The translations under genes were made by a program, and so were the position numbers. From Candidatus Eiseniibacteriota bacterium (lineage in GTDB: Bacteria > Eisenbacteria > RBG-16-71-46), in NCBI GenBank assembly GCA_005893225.1, contig VBOT01000038.1, positions 1-35,398 of the forward strand: a stretch of DNA of 35,398 nucleotides. The letters are read 5' to 3'. Below are positions 17,186 through 27,970 of the stretch, piece after piece. Each line of letters starts with the position of its first letter. The stretch's first letter is position 1. The notes beneath the pieces are model-generated. The model searched no databases, was not told the origin of the DNA, and saw nothing but the letters and a program-made list of their open reading frames with translations.

Positions 17186-17947
17186 ATGGGGATCGTCCAG
17201 GTTTCTTCGTCCGCCGGCGTGGCCCGCGTGGTGCTCGACCGGCCGCCGCTCAACGTCATCGACCTCGAGGGAGCGCGGGAGCTGGCCGGCGCGCTCGAGA
17301 GCCTGAGGAGCCGGCCGGATCTGTCGGCGGTGGTGCTCGCGGCGCGTGGAAGGGCTTTCTCGGCCGGGGTCGACGTTCGCGACCACCTGCCGGACCGGGG
17401 CGCGGCGATGCTCCGCGAGTTCCACCGCGCGTGCCGGCTGCTGCTCGACATCGAGGCGCCGGTCGTGGCCGCGGTCCAGGGCGCGGCGCTCGGCGGCGGC
17501 TGCGAGCTCACGCTGATCTGCGATCTGGTGTGGGCGTCGGATCGCGCCAGCTTCGGACAGCCGGAGATCAAGCTCGGCGTCTTCCCGCCGGTCGCGGTCG
17601 TGGCCTTGCCCCTCATCGTTTCTCCGCGCCTGGCGAGCGAGATGCTCCTCACCGGGCGAGTTCTCACCGCCGCCGAGGCGGAGAGCGCCGGGCTCGTCAA
17701 CCGCGTGGTGGATTCCGAGTCGTTCGACTCCGCGCTGGACGAGTTGCTCGATTCGCTCCGGGCCCTGAGCCCCGCCTCACTCAGGCTGACGAAGCGCGCC
17801 ATGCGCCTCGGCCGCCCGCTCCCGGCCGCCGGCGAGATCGAGGCCGCCGAGCGCTTCTACGTCCAGGAGTTGATGGAAACGCCGGACGCGATCGAGGGAC
17901 TCAAGGCGTTCCTGGAGAAGCGCACGCCGGCGTGGCAGCGCACCTGA
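17186..17947 (+). CDS. Enoyl-CoA hydratase/isomerase (crotonase) family protein
   Basis: 253 aa, typical crotonase length. The oxyanion-hole segments are GRAFSAGVDVRDHL and QGAALGGGCELTLICDLVWAS. FGQPEIKLGVFPP follows, with the family's catalytic-region Glu. The C-terminal helices (EGLKAFLEKRTPAW) are canonical. The pattern SAGVDVRDHLP plus GQPEIKLGVFPPVA resembles cyclohexa-1,5-diene-carbonyl-CoA hydratases of anaerobic aromatic degradation, but no other gene of that route is nearby, so general acyl-CoA hydration is the safer call. It is divergent from the Tat-protein gene and 118 nt ahead of the phosphofructokinase gene. A ribosome-binding site is not obvious. Confidence 0.9.
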   Translation: MGIVQVSSSAGVARVVLDRPPLNVIDLEGARELAGALESLRSRPDLSAVVLAARGRAFSAGVDVRDHLPDRGAAMLREFHRACRLLLDIEAPVVAAVQGAALGGGCELTLICDLVWASDRASFGQPEIKLGVFPPVAVVALPLIVSPRLASEMLLTGRVLTAAEAESAGLVNRVVDSESFDSALDELLDSLRALSPASLRLTKRAMRLGRPLPAAGEIEAAERFYVQELMETPDAIEGLKAFLEKRTPAWQRT

Positions 17948-18014
17948 GCCCCGTTCCAGACCGCCGGAGCGCTTGCAGTTGCGGCCCCGGCCGGCGCGCA
18001 GGGCCGCGCGCAAG

Positions 18015-18043
18015 TTCTCGAAGGTCGCCCGATCGCCTATCTT
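18015..18043 (+). promoter_or_regulatory. Weak candidate promoter for the phosphofructokinase gene
   Basis: TTCTCG (18015-18020), a 17-nt spacer, then TATCTT (18038-18043), 22 nt before the ATG. The same -10-like TATCTT occurs at 33075. It matches consensus only in part. Confidence 0.22.
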
Positions 18044-18065
18044 CAGGGTCGAGGGGAGGACTCCC

Positions 18066-19418
18066 ATGACTCAAAGGAAGCGGCTCGCGATTCTGGTCGG
18101 CGGCGGCCCCGCCCCCGGCATCAACAGCGTCATCGGAGCGGCGACGATCCGGGCGGCGCTCGAGGGCGTCGAGGTGCTGGGCATCGAGAACGGCTTCGAG
18201 TGGATCATGCAAGGCAACCTCGACCACGTGAGGCCGCTCACCATCGAGAATGTGAGCCGTATCCACTTCCGCGGCGGCTCCTTCATCGGGATCTCCCGCG
18301 CCAACCCTACCGACCTTCCCGAGCACCTCGAGAACGCGGTCACGTCGCTCGTGCGCCTCAACGTCTCGGACCTGATCACCATCGGCGGCGACGACACCGC
18401 CTACTCGGCGGTGAAGCTGGAGGAGAGGGGCGCCGGCCGCATTCGCGTCGTGCACGTGCCCAAGTCGATCGACAACGACCTGGACCTGCCGCCGCACGCG
18501 GACACCTTTGGCTTCCAGACGGCGCGGCACCTGGGCGTGGAGATCGTCAAGAACCTGATGGTCGATGCGAAGACCACCTCGCGCTGGTACTACGTGATCT
18601 CGATGGGTCGCAAGGCCGGGCACCTGGCGCTCGGCATCGGCAAGGCGGCGGGCGCCACCATCACGTTGATCCCCGAGGAGTTCCGCCAGCGGCCGATCCG
18701 GCTGCGCACCCTGGTCGACACCCTGGTGGCCTCGGTCATCAAGCGGCTCAACGACGGCCGGCGCGACGGCGTGGCCGTGATCGCCGAGGGCCTGGCGCTG
18801 GGGCTCGAACCGAAGGATCTGGCGCACGTCGAGGAGGCCGAGCGCGACGCCCACGGCAACGTGCGCATCGCCGAGATCAACATCGGCGAGATCCTGAAGC
18901 ACGCGGTCCTGGAGCGACTCAGGGAGCTCGACCTCAGCACCACGATCGTGGCCAAGAACATCGGCTACGAGCTGAGGTGCGCCGATCCGATCCCCTACGA
19001 CATGGAATACACCCGCGACCTCGGCTATTGCGCCGCCAAGTGCCTGCTCGGCGGCGGCAACGCGGTGATGATCTCGATGCTGGCCGGGCAGTTCGAGGCC
19101 ATCCCGTTCGACCGGCTGCTCGACCCGCAGACCGGGCGCGCAAAAGTGCGCATGGTGGACATCCACTCAACCCGCTACAGCATCGCGCGCCGCTACATGA
19201 TCCGGATCCGGCGCGACGACTTCGACGACCCCCGCGAGCTGGCCAAGTTCGCGGCCACGGCCGGGCTGTCGGTTCAGGAATTCCGCGCCCAGTTCGAGTA
19301 CCTGATCGAGAACGAGCCGCCGCCGCTCGAGTTGCGCGAGCCGGAGCCTCACGAGTACGAGCTGGTGAGCGAACTCGGGGCCGATCCCGAGCGCGGGACC
19401 GATTTGCCGAGACATTGA
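18066..19418 (+). CDS. Phosphofructokinase, PPi-dependent type by signature
   Basis: 450 aa from the ATG at 18066, preceded by GGGGAGG. The longer track start is unsupported. Nucleotide/PPi-site motifs are VGGGPAPGINSVI near the start, GGDDTAYSA (residues 107-115), and PKSIDNDLDLPPHADTFGF (from 132). In ATP-dependent enzymes the GGDG glycine and the PGTIDND glycine leave room for ATP. Here they are Asp110 and Lys133, the substitutions known to favour pyrophosphate. The predicted reaction is reversible phosphorylation of fructose 6-phosphate with PPi, serving glycolysis and gluconeogenesis. ISMGRKAGHLALGIG and the active-site MGR are conserved. A GCCCC-GCC-GGGGC hairpin follows 4 nt after the stop. 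Confidence 0.9.
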   Translation: MTQRKRLAILVGGGPAPGINSVIGAATIRAALEGVEVLGIENGFEWIMQGNLDHVRPLTIENVSRIHFRGGSFIGISRANPTDLPEHLENAVTSLVRLNVSDLITIGGDDTAYSAVKLEERGAGRIRVVHVPKSIDNDLDLPPHADTFGFQTARHLGVEIVKNLMVDAKTTSRWYYVISMGRKAGHLALGIGKAAGATITLIPEEFRQRPIRLRTLVDTLVASVIKRLNDGRRDGVAVIAEGLALGLEPKDLAHVEEAERDAHGNVRIAEINIGEILKHAVLERLRELDLSTTIVAKNIGYELRCADPIPYDMEYTRDLGYCAAKCLLGGGNAVMISMLAGQFEAIPFDRLLDPQTGRAKVRMVDIHSTRYSIARRYMIRIRRDDFDDPRELAKFAATAGLSVQEFRAQFEYLIENEPPPLELREPEPHEYELVSELGADPERGTDLPRH

Positions 19419-19422
19419 GCGA

Positions 19423-19435
19423 GCCCCGCCGGGGC
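19423..19435 (+). terminator. Candidate terminator hairpin after the phosphofructokinase gene
   Basis: GCCCC-GCC-GGGGC begins 4 nt after the stop codon. There is no T-run, so function is uncertain. A second, looser inverted repeat (GACCACC 19460-19466 and GGTGGTC 19478-19484) follows. Confidence 0.3.
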
Positions 19436-19605
19436 CGGGCTGTACGTGCGATTCAACTTGACCACCACCCGAAACCCGGTGGTCGGCGCCTCGCCGACGC
19501 TCATGCAACCGCTCGTCGGCGTGCCCAGGATGCCCGCGCGGCAAGCGGGACGGTCTCCGCCGCGAAATACCTCATGACGCTCCGCGCCGCGCGCTCTGAG
19601 GAGAT

Positions 19606-19636
19606 TTGAGAGCGCCGAAAAGGCCCCCACTATAAT
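19606..19636 (+). promoter_or_regulatory. Consensus-like sigma-70 promoter ahead of the HNH remnant
   Basis: TTGAGA at 19606-19611 and a perfect TATAAT at 19631-19636 with a 19-nt spacer. It is the only exact TATAAT I found in this GC-rich window and lies 53 nt before the GTG at 19689. Confidence 0.6.
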
Positions 19637-19688
19637 AGGCGAGTCGTAGGCAACTGCCCCGCGGTGCGCCCCCGTGAAGGGACAGTTC

Positions 19689-20403
19689 GTGTCCAGATAC
19701 TCGCTATCGCACGTCAGCGATCCCGATCTCGTGCGCGGCTTGGCTTCCGCTGTCGGCCAGGATCGAAGCGCCACCGCCGTGGTACTGGCACACCTTGCCG
19801 AATTCGATGCGCGGCGGCTCTACGTGCCGGCGGCGTTCCCCTCGACGTACCTGTACTGCCTGCACGAGCTGCACCTCTCGGAAGACGCGGCCTACAAGCG
19901 CATCCAGGCGGCGCGTGCGGCACGGCAATTCCCGGCCATCTTCGAGGCCATGGCCGAAGGCCGCCTGCACCTCAGGGGCGTGAACCTCTTGGCCCCCTAC
20001 CTGACTCCCGAAAACGCAGACGCGCTCCTCCAAGCCGCAGCCAACAAGACAACGCGCGAGATCGAGCAGCTCTTGGCGGAGCGATTCCCGCGCTCGGAAA
20101 CCCTGGCCCTAGTGCAGGCCATCCCTCGTCACCGCCCTTGCCCGAGGACCAGCGTCCGCCGGTGCCCCTTCAGACGTGCGCGTCGGACGGCGTCGGAGTA
20201 ACGAGGGGAGTTGCGCCGGAGCAAGTACCCCTCGCTCCGCGATCGAACACGACGCCGGTCGCGCCCGAGCGCTTCCTGGTGCAGTTCACCTTCGGGAAGA
20301 CCGAGCATGACGACCTTCAGTTGCCCGAGCGCTCAAGGCGCTGATCTCCCAGCAGGAGAAGCGCAAGCTCGGGGCCACGAGTGGGCCGCGCTGCGTTTCT
20401 TGG
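19689..20403 (+). pseudogene. Decayed DUF222/HNH-endonuclease-type gene lacking its HNH domain
   Basis: The GTG at 19689 (VSRYSLSHVSDPDLVRGLA) has AAGGGA ahead of it and fits the family's opening better than the track start at 19674. The first ~140 residues are intact N-terminal domain (FDARRLYVPAAFPSTYLYCL, LSEDAAYKRIQAARAARQFP, GRLHLRGVNLLAPYLTPENADALL). A frame slip at about 20120-20140 moves the reading into the second frame (LPEDQRPPVP to VAPERFLVQFTFGKTEHDDLQ). At about 20320 a deletion removes the expected Tyr-Ala-rich helix segment and shifts the frame again, into VARALKALISQQEKRKLGATSGPR. No HNH motif follows. This is clearly a dead remnant of a multi-copy family common in such genomes. 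Its promoter remains intact. Confidence 0.82.
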
Positions 20404-20587
20404 CTCCCCCGGCCCACCGCTGGAGCCCCGCCGCGAACGGCAATTTGCAATCGGCGCACCCTTCTCCGTGAAGGGACGCCGCCGACGCGCCGAAAACAGA
20501 GGGGACCAGGACCGCAGGGGAATAGCCTTCCGGAGCGGAGTTTTGACCCCCGGGCCGGAGGCTGCCGCTTGAGCAAGAGGAGGTTAC

Positions 20588-21760
20588 GTGGAGCGAAAGT
20601 CACTATCCGGCCGCACGATCCGGGTGAGCGCGACCATTGCCCTGGCGCTGGCGCTGGGTCATGCCAGCGCGCGGGCCGAGGACGAACCCCCTCCGGTGGG
20701 CGTCCCCGTGCTTGGCCCCAGGACGGCGGCTCCGCCCTCCGCTCGCTTCACGGAGGTCCAGACGTCGCGCTTCACCTTCCATGGATTCTCCGACGTCACG
20801 ATGACCGGATCGCGCATCCGGCCGGATGGCGAAGCGGCCCATGACCAGGGCGCGTTCTCGCTCGGGAAGCTCGACCTGTACGCCTCCTCCACCCTCTCGC
20901 CGAACCTGTTCTTCATGGGCGAAGGCATGCTCAAGCTCGACGCCGGCGGGGACACGCGCGTGGACCTGGAGCAGATCTACGTCAGGTACTCCTGGTCGGA
21001 CCAGCTTCAGCTCGCGGCCGGCCGCACCTACACCGCGCTCGGCTACTGGAACGAGAACTATCAGCACGGGGCCTTCCTCCAGCCCACGGTGGAGCGGCCG
21101 GAGGCGCTCAAGTTCGAGGACGACGGCGGCATCCTGCCGGTTCATTCCGTCGGCCTGGAGCTGAGCGGCGAGACCCATCCGGACCAGTGGAGCCTGAGGC
21201 TCGTCGGCAACGTCGCCAACGGACGGGGCCCGCGCCGCGACCAGGTGCAAGGCACGACCGACGCCAACAATTTCAAGGCGTTCGGAGCCAAGCTGACCGC
21301 CAGCACCGGGGGCCCGCAGCGGGTGGACCTGGGCCCCATGTTCTACCGGGACCGCATCCCCGCTGACCCGGCCGTGCCGGAGCGCATGGGTGAGATCGAC
21401 GAGCAGATCACGGGCGGACACTTCCACTACGGCGATCAGAGCGTCCAGGCCGTGGCGGAGCTCTACGTCATGCGCCACGAGGACCTGGCCAGCGGAGCGG
21501 CTTACAAGCACAAGATCACCCATGCGGTCCTCACCTGGAAGACGGCGCACAACGCCAGCCCCTACCTGGCATGGGAGCGCACCGACCTCCAGCCCGGAGA
21601 TCCTTATTTCGGACCCGACGACCTCAGCCTGACCCGCAGCACCTCGGGCATGCGCTGGGACGTCAGCTCCAACAACGTGGTCAAGCTCGAGTATCGCCAT
21701 GACCACCGGCCCACCGAGGATCGCGATGCCGTCCTGGTCCAGACCGCATTCACCTTCTGA
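20588..21760 (+). CDS. Outer-membrane beta-barrel porin
   Basis: 390 aa starting at GTG 20588, just after GAGGAGG. The signal peptide region is [21 protein letters not shown]. The mature part shows alternating amphipathic strands ([64 protein letters not shown]) and ends VLVQTAFTF, with the terminal Phe recognised by the BAM machinery. It resembles small porins encoded beside hybrid histidine kinases, sometimes with a phosphate-binding-like protein; the binding protein is absent here. The kinase start lies 22 nt after the stop, so they probably share a transcript. The substrate is unknown. Confidence 0.85.
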   Translation: MERKSLSGRTIRVSATIALALALGHASARAEDEPPPVGVPVLGPRTAAPPSARFTEVQTSRFTFHGFSDVTMTGSRIRPDGEAAHDQGAFSLGKLDLYASSTLSPNLFFMGEGMLKLDAGGDTRVDLEQIYVRYSWSDQLQLAAGRTYTALGYWNENYQHGAFLQPTVERPEALKFEDDGGILPVHSVGLELSGETHPDQWSLRLVGNVANGRGPRRDQVQGTTDANNFKAFGAKLTASTGGPQRVDLGPMFYRDRIPADPAVPERMGEIDEQITGGHFHYGDQSVQAVAELYVMRHEDLASGAAYKHKITHAVLTWKTAHNASPYLAWERTDLQPGDPYFGPDDLSLTRSTSGMRWDVSSNNVVKLEYRHDHRPTEDRDAVLVQTAFTF

Positions 21761-21782
21761 GTCCGGTGCGCGGGGGGGCGAG

Positions 21783-24700
21783 ATGCTCGCCCGCGTAGCC
21801 GTGCCGCTGCTGGCGGTCGTCGTGCTGGCGTCCGGCGTCGCGACCTGGCTCTCGATCTCGGCCGGCCGCCGCTCGCTCGAGAAGCAGGTGACGGAGGATC
21901 TCCGCGCGGCGGCCCGCTCTGCCCGCGCCGAGGTCGACCGCTACCTGGAAGCGCGGAGCGGCGAACTCCAGATGCTCGCGAGCCTCGAGACCCTGAACGA
22001 CGTCCAGGTAGGCGATCCCCAGGGGCGCATCCAGGACGCTCTCCTGCGTCACGATCGCGCTTTCAGCGGAGCCTACCTCGAGCTGGCGGTGCTGAACGCG
22101 GACGACGTCATCGTCGCCTCGACCCGGCCGGCGCGCATCGGGCAGCCGCTCGATCCCGGCGTTCTCGACCTCGGTGAGGCCGCCGGGAGCGAGCGGCGCA
22201 GCCGCAGCGTGGTCACGCCACCGGGCGTGGAGGGCAGCGCGCTGGCCATGATCGAGCCGATCCGCTCGACCCTGGGCGACGAGACTCTCGGCTGGGTCGT
22301 GGGCCTCGTCGACTGGCGGCGCGTGGAGTCCCTCGTGCGGGCGACTCCGGTGGCAAGCGGCGCCCAGAACGGCACGAGGTTCATCTGCGTGGCCGACGGG
22401 GCCGGGCGCATCCTCGCCGGGCCCCGGGACGCGTCGGGTCTCATGCCCGCCGTGGCGGCGGTCCTGCGCCGCTCGAGCGGGACGCACGTGTGGCGGGAGC
22501 GCCTTGGGGAAGCAGGAAATCATCTGATCGCGGTCGACGTCGGAGGGCTGGCCTCGGCGGGATCGCCACCGGCCTGGCGGTTCGCCGTCTTCCGCGAGGC
22601 CCGCACCGCCTTCGGCGTCGCGCGCCCGTTCACCTACGGCGTGCTGGCGGTCGCGCTGCTCGGATTGCTGCTCGCAGCGGCGAGCGCCTGGGTCGTCGCC
22701 CGCGGCCTCTCCGGCCGGATCAATGCCATGGCGCAAGAGGTCGCCCAGGCCCGCACTCGGCTCGAGGAGGCGGTGGCGGAGCGCACGCGGGAGATCGAGA
22801 GCAAGAACGAGCTGCTGGCGGAGACCGCGCGGCGTGCCGAAGGAGCCACGCGGGCCAAGAGCGAGTTCCTCGCCAACGTGAGCCACGAGATCCGCACGCC
22901 GATGAACGGCATCATCGGAATGACCGAGCTGGCCCTCGGGACCGATCTCACTCGCGAGCAGCGCGAGTACCTGGAGACCGTGAGCTCGTCGGCCGAGACG
23001 CTGCTCGCCCTGATGAACGAGGTGCTCGACTTCTCGAAGATCGAGGCCGGCAAGCTCGAGCTCGAGTCGATTCCGTACAGCCTGCGCGACGTCCTTTCCG
23101 AAGGCCTCAAGCCGCTCGCCCACCGCGCGCACCAGAAGGGCCTCGAGCTCGCCTGCCAGATCCCGCTCGAGGTGCCTGACGCGGTGGTCGGCGACCCCAT
23201 GCGGCTGCGCCAGATCGGCGTCCACCTGGTGGAGAACGCGATCAAGTTCACCGACCGCGGCGAGATCCTGGTGCGAGTCGACGTGGAGTCCCGGGGCGAA
23301 GCCGACGCGGTGCTCCATTTCCAGGTCAGCGACACCGGAGTGGGCATCCCCGCCGACCAGCAGGAGCACATCTTCGAGTCCTTCCGGCAGGCCGACGGCT
23401 CGACCACCCGGCGATTCGGAGGCGCCGGCCTGGGCCTGACCATCTGCTCGCGGCTGGTGGAGCTGATGGTCGGTCGCCTCTGGGTGGAGAGCGAGGCGGG
23501 CAAGGGCAGCACGTTCCACTTCACCGCCCGCGTGCAGCTCCAGGGTGAGGAGCCGGCCGGCGCGGAGTGGCAGAAGCCCGAAGCGCTGGAGGGGCTCCAG
23601 GCTCTGGTGGTGGACGACAACGCCACCAACCGACGCATCCTGTGCGATCTCCTGCGCGCGTGGCGCATGATGCCCGTCGCAGTCCCCGACGGCCCGGCGG
23701 CGCTCGCGGCCTTGCGCCACATCGCCGAGGAAGGCGGCCGCCTGGACCTGGCGCTGCTCGACGTGCAGATGCCCGGGATGGACGGCTTCGAGCTGGTGCA
23801 GGCGATCCGCGAGGACCCCCGCTACTCGTCGCTGCCGCTGGTCGTGATCAGCTCGTCGGCCCAGGCCGCCGACCGGGAGCGCAGCGAGGATCTGGGCGTG
23901 GCGCGCTACCTCACCAAGCCGGTGATGCCGCGCGCCCTCCTCGGCGCATTGCGCGAGATCCTGCTCGGGCCCGGGGGGCCGGCCTTCCGCGGCGCGCCCG
24001 CGGCCGGCGAGGTCCCGAGCGAGCGGCAAGGCCGATCGCTGAGAGTCCTGCTCGCCGAGGACAATCCCGTGAACCGCGCCGTGGCGCAGCGGCTGCTCGA
24101 GAGGCACGGCCACAAGGTGGTCGCGGTGGGCGACGGCCGCGCCGCGCTCGCGTCACTCGACGTGGAGCGCTTCGATCTCGTCCTGATGGACATCCAGATG
24201 CCCGAGATGGACGGTCTCGAGGCCACGCGGGCCCTGCGCGACCGCGAGCGCACGAGCGGCCGGCACCTCCCGGTGATCGCGCTCACCGCGCGCGCGATGG
24301 CCGGCGACCGCGAGAAGTGCCTGGAAGCCGGGATGGACACCTACCTCTCGAAACCGATCCGGGCCGAGGATCTCCTCGAAGCCCTCACGCAAGTCGTGCC
24401 CGACGCCGCCCATCTCGCCCCGCCGGCGGCTCCGTCGCGACCCGCGGAGGATGGCCCCCAGGAAGAGGCGCCGAGATCCGCTCCCAAGACCGCGACCGAG
24501 GCTCCGGCGATGGATCGCGAGCTCGCGCTCGAATTCACCGGGGGAAGCCCCGAGCTGCTGGCCGACGTGGCGCAGATCTTCTTCGAGGAGACCCCGGCGC
24601 GGCTCGAGGAGATCCGCGTGGGTTTGGCCGAGGACGACGAGATCCTGGTGGCGGCGGCCGCCCATCGGCTCAAGGGCTCGCTCGGGACGCTCGGGGCGAA

Positions 24701-24851
24701 GTTCGCCTCCCAGCTCGCGGGCGAGATGGAGAGACTCGGCCGCGACGCCGAGCTCCGCCAGGCCGGCTTGATCTTCCCCGCGCTCGAGCTCGAGACCGCG
24801 CGCCTCGCGCTCGAGCTGGCCGACATGGTGAGCTGCATCAGGGCGGCGTGA
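21783..24851 (+). CDS. Hybrid sensor histidine kinase (HisKA-HATPase-REC-REC-HPt, BarA-like layout)
   Basis: 1022 aa from the ATG at 21783, with a G-rich GGGGGGCGAG site ahead. Transmembrane helix 1 is about residues 5-25 and helix 2 about 282-305. The ~255 residues between them look like a periplasmic Cache-type sensor. A coiled linker ([22 protein letters not shown]) leads to HisKA with His368 ([21 protein letters not shown]). The ATPase boxes are NAIKFT, DTGVGI and FGGAGLGL. The first receiver has Asp660 ([11 protein letters not shown]) and the second Asp803 ([11 protein letters not shown]). A C-terminal HPt domain carries His961 ([15 protein letters not shown]). All phosphorelay residues are present, so signal can pass His-Asp-His within one protein; the output regulator must be encoded elsewhere. 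Probably co-transcribed with the porin. Confidence 0.93.
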   Translation: MLARVAVPLLAVVVLASGVATWLSISAGRRSLEKQVTEDLRAAARSARAEVDRYLEARSGELQMLASLETLNDVQVGDPQGRIQDALLRHDRAFSGAYLELAVLNADDVIVASTRPARIGQPLDPGVLDLGEAAGSERRSRSVVTPPGVEGSALAMIEPIRSTLGDETLGWVVGLVDWRRVESLVRATPVASGAQNGTRFICVADGAGRILAGPRDASGLMPAVAAVLRRSSGTHVWRERLGEAGNHLIAVDVGGLASAGSPPAWRFAVFREARTAFGVARPFTYGVLAVALLGLLLAAASAWVVARGLSGRINAMAQEVAQARTRLEEAVAERTREIESKNELLAETARRAEGATRAKSEFLANVSHEIRTPMNGIIGMTELALGTDLTREQREYLETVSSSAETLLALMNEVLDFSKIEAGKLELESIPYSLRDVLSEGLKPLAHRAHQKGLELACQIPLEVPDAVVGDPMRLRQIGVHLVENAIKFTDRGEILVRVDVESRGEADAVLHFQVSDTGVGIPADQQEHIFESFRQADGSTTRRFGGAGLGLTICSRLVELMVGRLWVESEAGKGSTFHFTARVQLQGEEPAGAEWQKPEALEGLQALVVDDNATNRRILCDLLRAWRMMPVAVPDGPAALAALRHIAEEGGRLDLALLDVQMPGMDGFELVQAIREDPRYSSLPLVVISSSAQAADRERSEDLGVARYLTKPVMPRALLGALREILLGPGGPAFRGAPAAGEVPSERQGRSLRVLLAEDNPVNRAVAQRLLERHGHKVVAVGDGRAALASLDVERFDLVLMDIQMPEMDGLEATRALRDRERTSGRHLPVIALTARAMAGDREKCLEAGMDTYLSKPIRAEDLLEALTQVVPDAAHLAPPAAPSRPAEDGPQEEAPRSAPKTATEAPAMDRELALEFTGGSPELLADVAQIFFEETPARLEEIRVGLAEDDEILVAAAAHRLKGSLGTLGAKFASQLAGEMERLGRDAELRQAGLIFPALELETARLALELADMVSCIRAA

Positions 24852-24872
24852 CGCGCGGAGCCGCGAGGGCGC

Positions 24873-27583
<2,711 letters not shown>

Positions 27584-27602
27584 GGGGCGTCCTTTCCGGA
27601 TG

Positions 27603-27623
27603 CGAGGGCGCACAGGGCCCTCG
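27603..27623 (-). promoter_or_regulatory. acnA leader hairpin 2
   Basis: As mRNA: 7-bp stem CGAGGGC/GCCCUCG around the 7-nt loop CCUGUGC, 19 nt before the acnA start codon. It is paired with an upstream twin of the same size and nearly the same loop. The two stem differences from the twin are both compensated, which supports a conserved structure. It may act as an RNA element or, as DNA, as an inverted-repeat operator. Confidence 0.5.
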
Positions 27624-27633
27624 GGCTAGAACG

Positions 27634-27654
27634 CGGGGACTCACAGGGTCCCCG
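27634..27654 (-). promoter_or_regulatory. acnA leader hairpin 1
   Basis: As mRNA: 7-bp stem CGGGGAC/GUCCCCG around loop CCUGUGA, 10 nt upstream of hairpin 2. If transcription starts a few bases after the TATACT at 27667-27672, this hairpin lies at the very 5' end of the acnA mRNA. Confidence 0.5.
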
Positions 27655-27666
27655 AGGAACGGGTGG

Positions 27667-27672
27667 AGTATA
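27667..27672 (-). promoter_or_regulatory. Candidate -10 hexamer (TATACT) for acnA
   Basis: TATACT on the minus strand, 84 nt before the ATG. It is the only AT-rich hexamer of this kind in the leader. No convincing -35 is seen at 16-18 nt, so support is limited. Confidence 0.28.
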
Positions 27673-27922
27673 CACCCCGCGGGTGATGAACGGGGCGCGT
27701 GAGCGAGCAATGCCTGGGTCGCCCTTTCCAGGAGCTTTCATGCCTCTTTCCTGAGCCCGGCCCACGATCTGCCAGCAAACGGCTCGATCCGGGCCCGTGG
27801 GTAAGCGCATCCAACGGACATGATCCGCGGCGGCAAGTCCGGCAGCCTTCTCCCTTTCTTCAAACCCTTGCGGCGCGGCGCAGCCGTGGGCGCGAGCGTG
27901 CGCTTCTGAGCCGCCGGCGGCT

Positions 27923-27959
27923 CGCCCGCCGATCGCATGCGTCACTCACCCGGCGGGCG
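27923..27959 (-). terminator. Candidate terminator stem-loop after the DUF885 gene
   Basis: CGCCCGCCG (27923-27931) and CGGCGGGCG (27951-27959) form a 9-bp perfect stem with a 19-nt loop, 12 nt beyond the gene's stop. There is no T-run. A perfect 14-bp palindrome lies directly next to it. Confidence 0.35.
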
Positions 27960-27970
27960 CAGACCGCGCC

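Larger units (their letters stand above)
27584..27970. other. Intergenic region (387 bp) upstream of acnA
   Basis: Between the acnA start and the DUF885 stop, both on the minus strand. Besides the acnA leader hairpins and a -10-like TATACT, it has the 14-bp perfect palindrome AGCCGCCGGCGGCT (27909-27922) and a 9-bp stem-loop (27923-27959). About 230 bp in the middle (27680-27908) show no feature I can identify; small ORFs there are arginine- and proline-rich frame shadows. Confidence 0.5.

Noticed and set aside
19460-19484. Inverted repeat as an attachment site or IS end
   Set aside because: Arms are only 7 bp and there is no matching partner or target duplication around the HNH remnant.
27603-27654. 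A true animal-type iron-responsive element
   Set aside because: The loop is CCUGUGM, not CAGUGN, and there is no bulged C in the stem. Only the general idea of aconitase binding is kept as a hypothesis.
27738-27938. 66-aa basic minus ORF upstream of acnA
   Set aside because: No ribosome site, no recognisable motif, and Arg/Pro-rich composition like other shadow frames.
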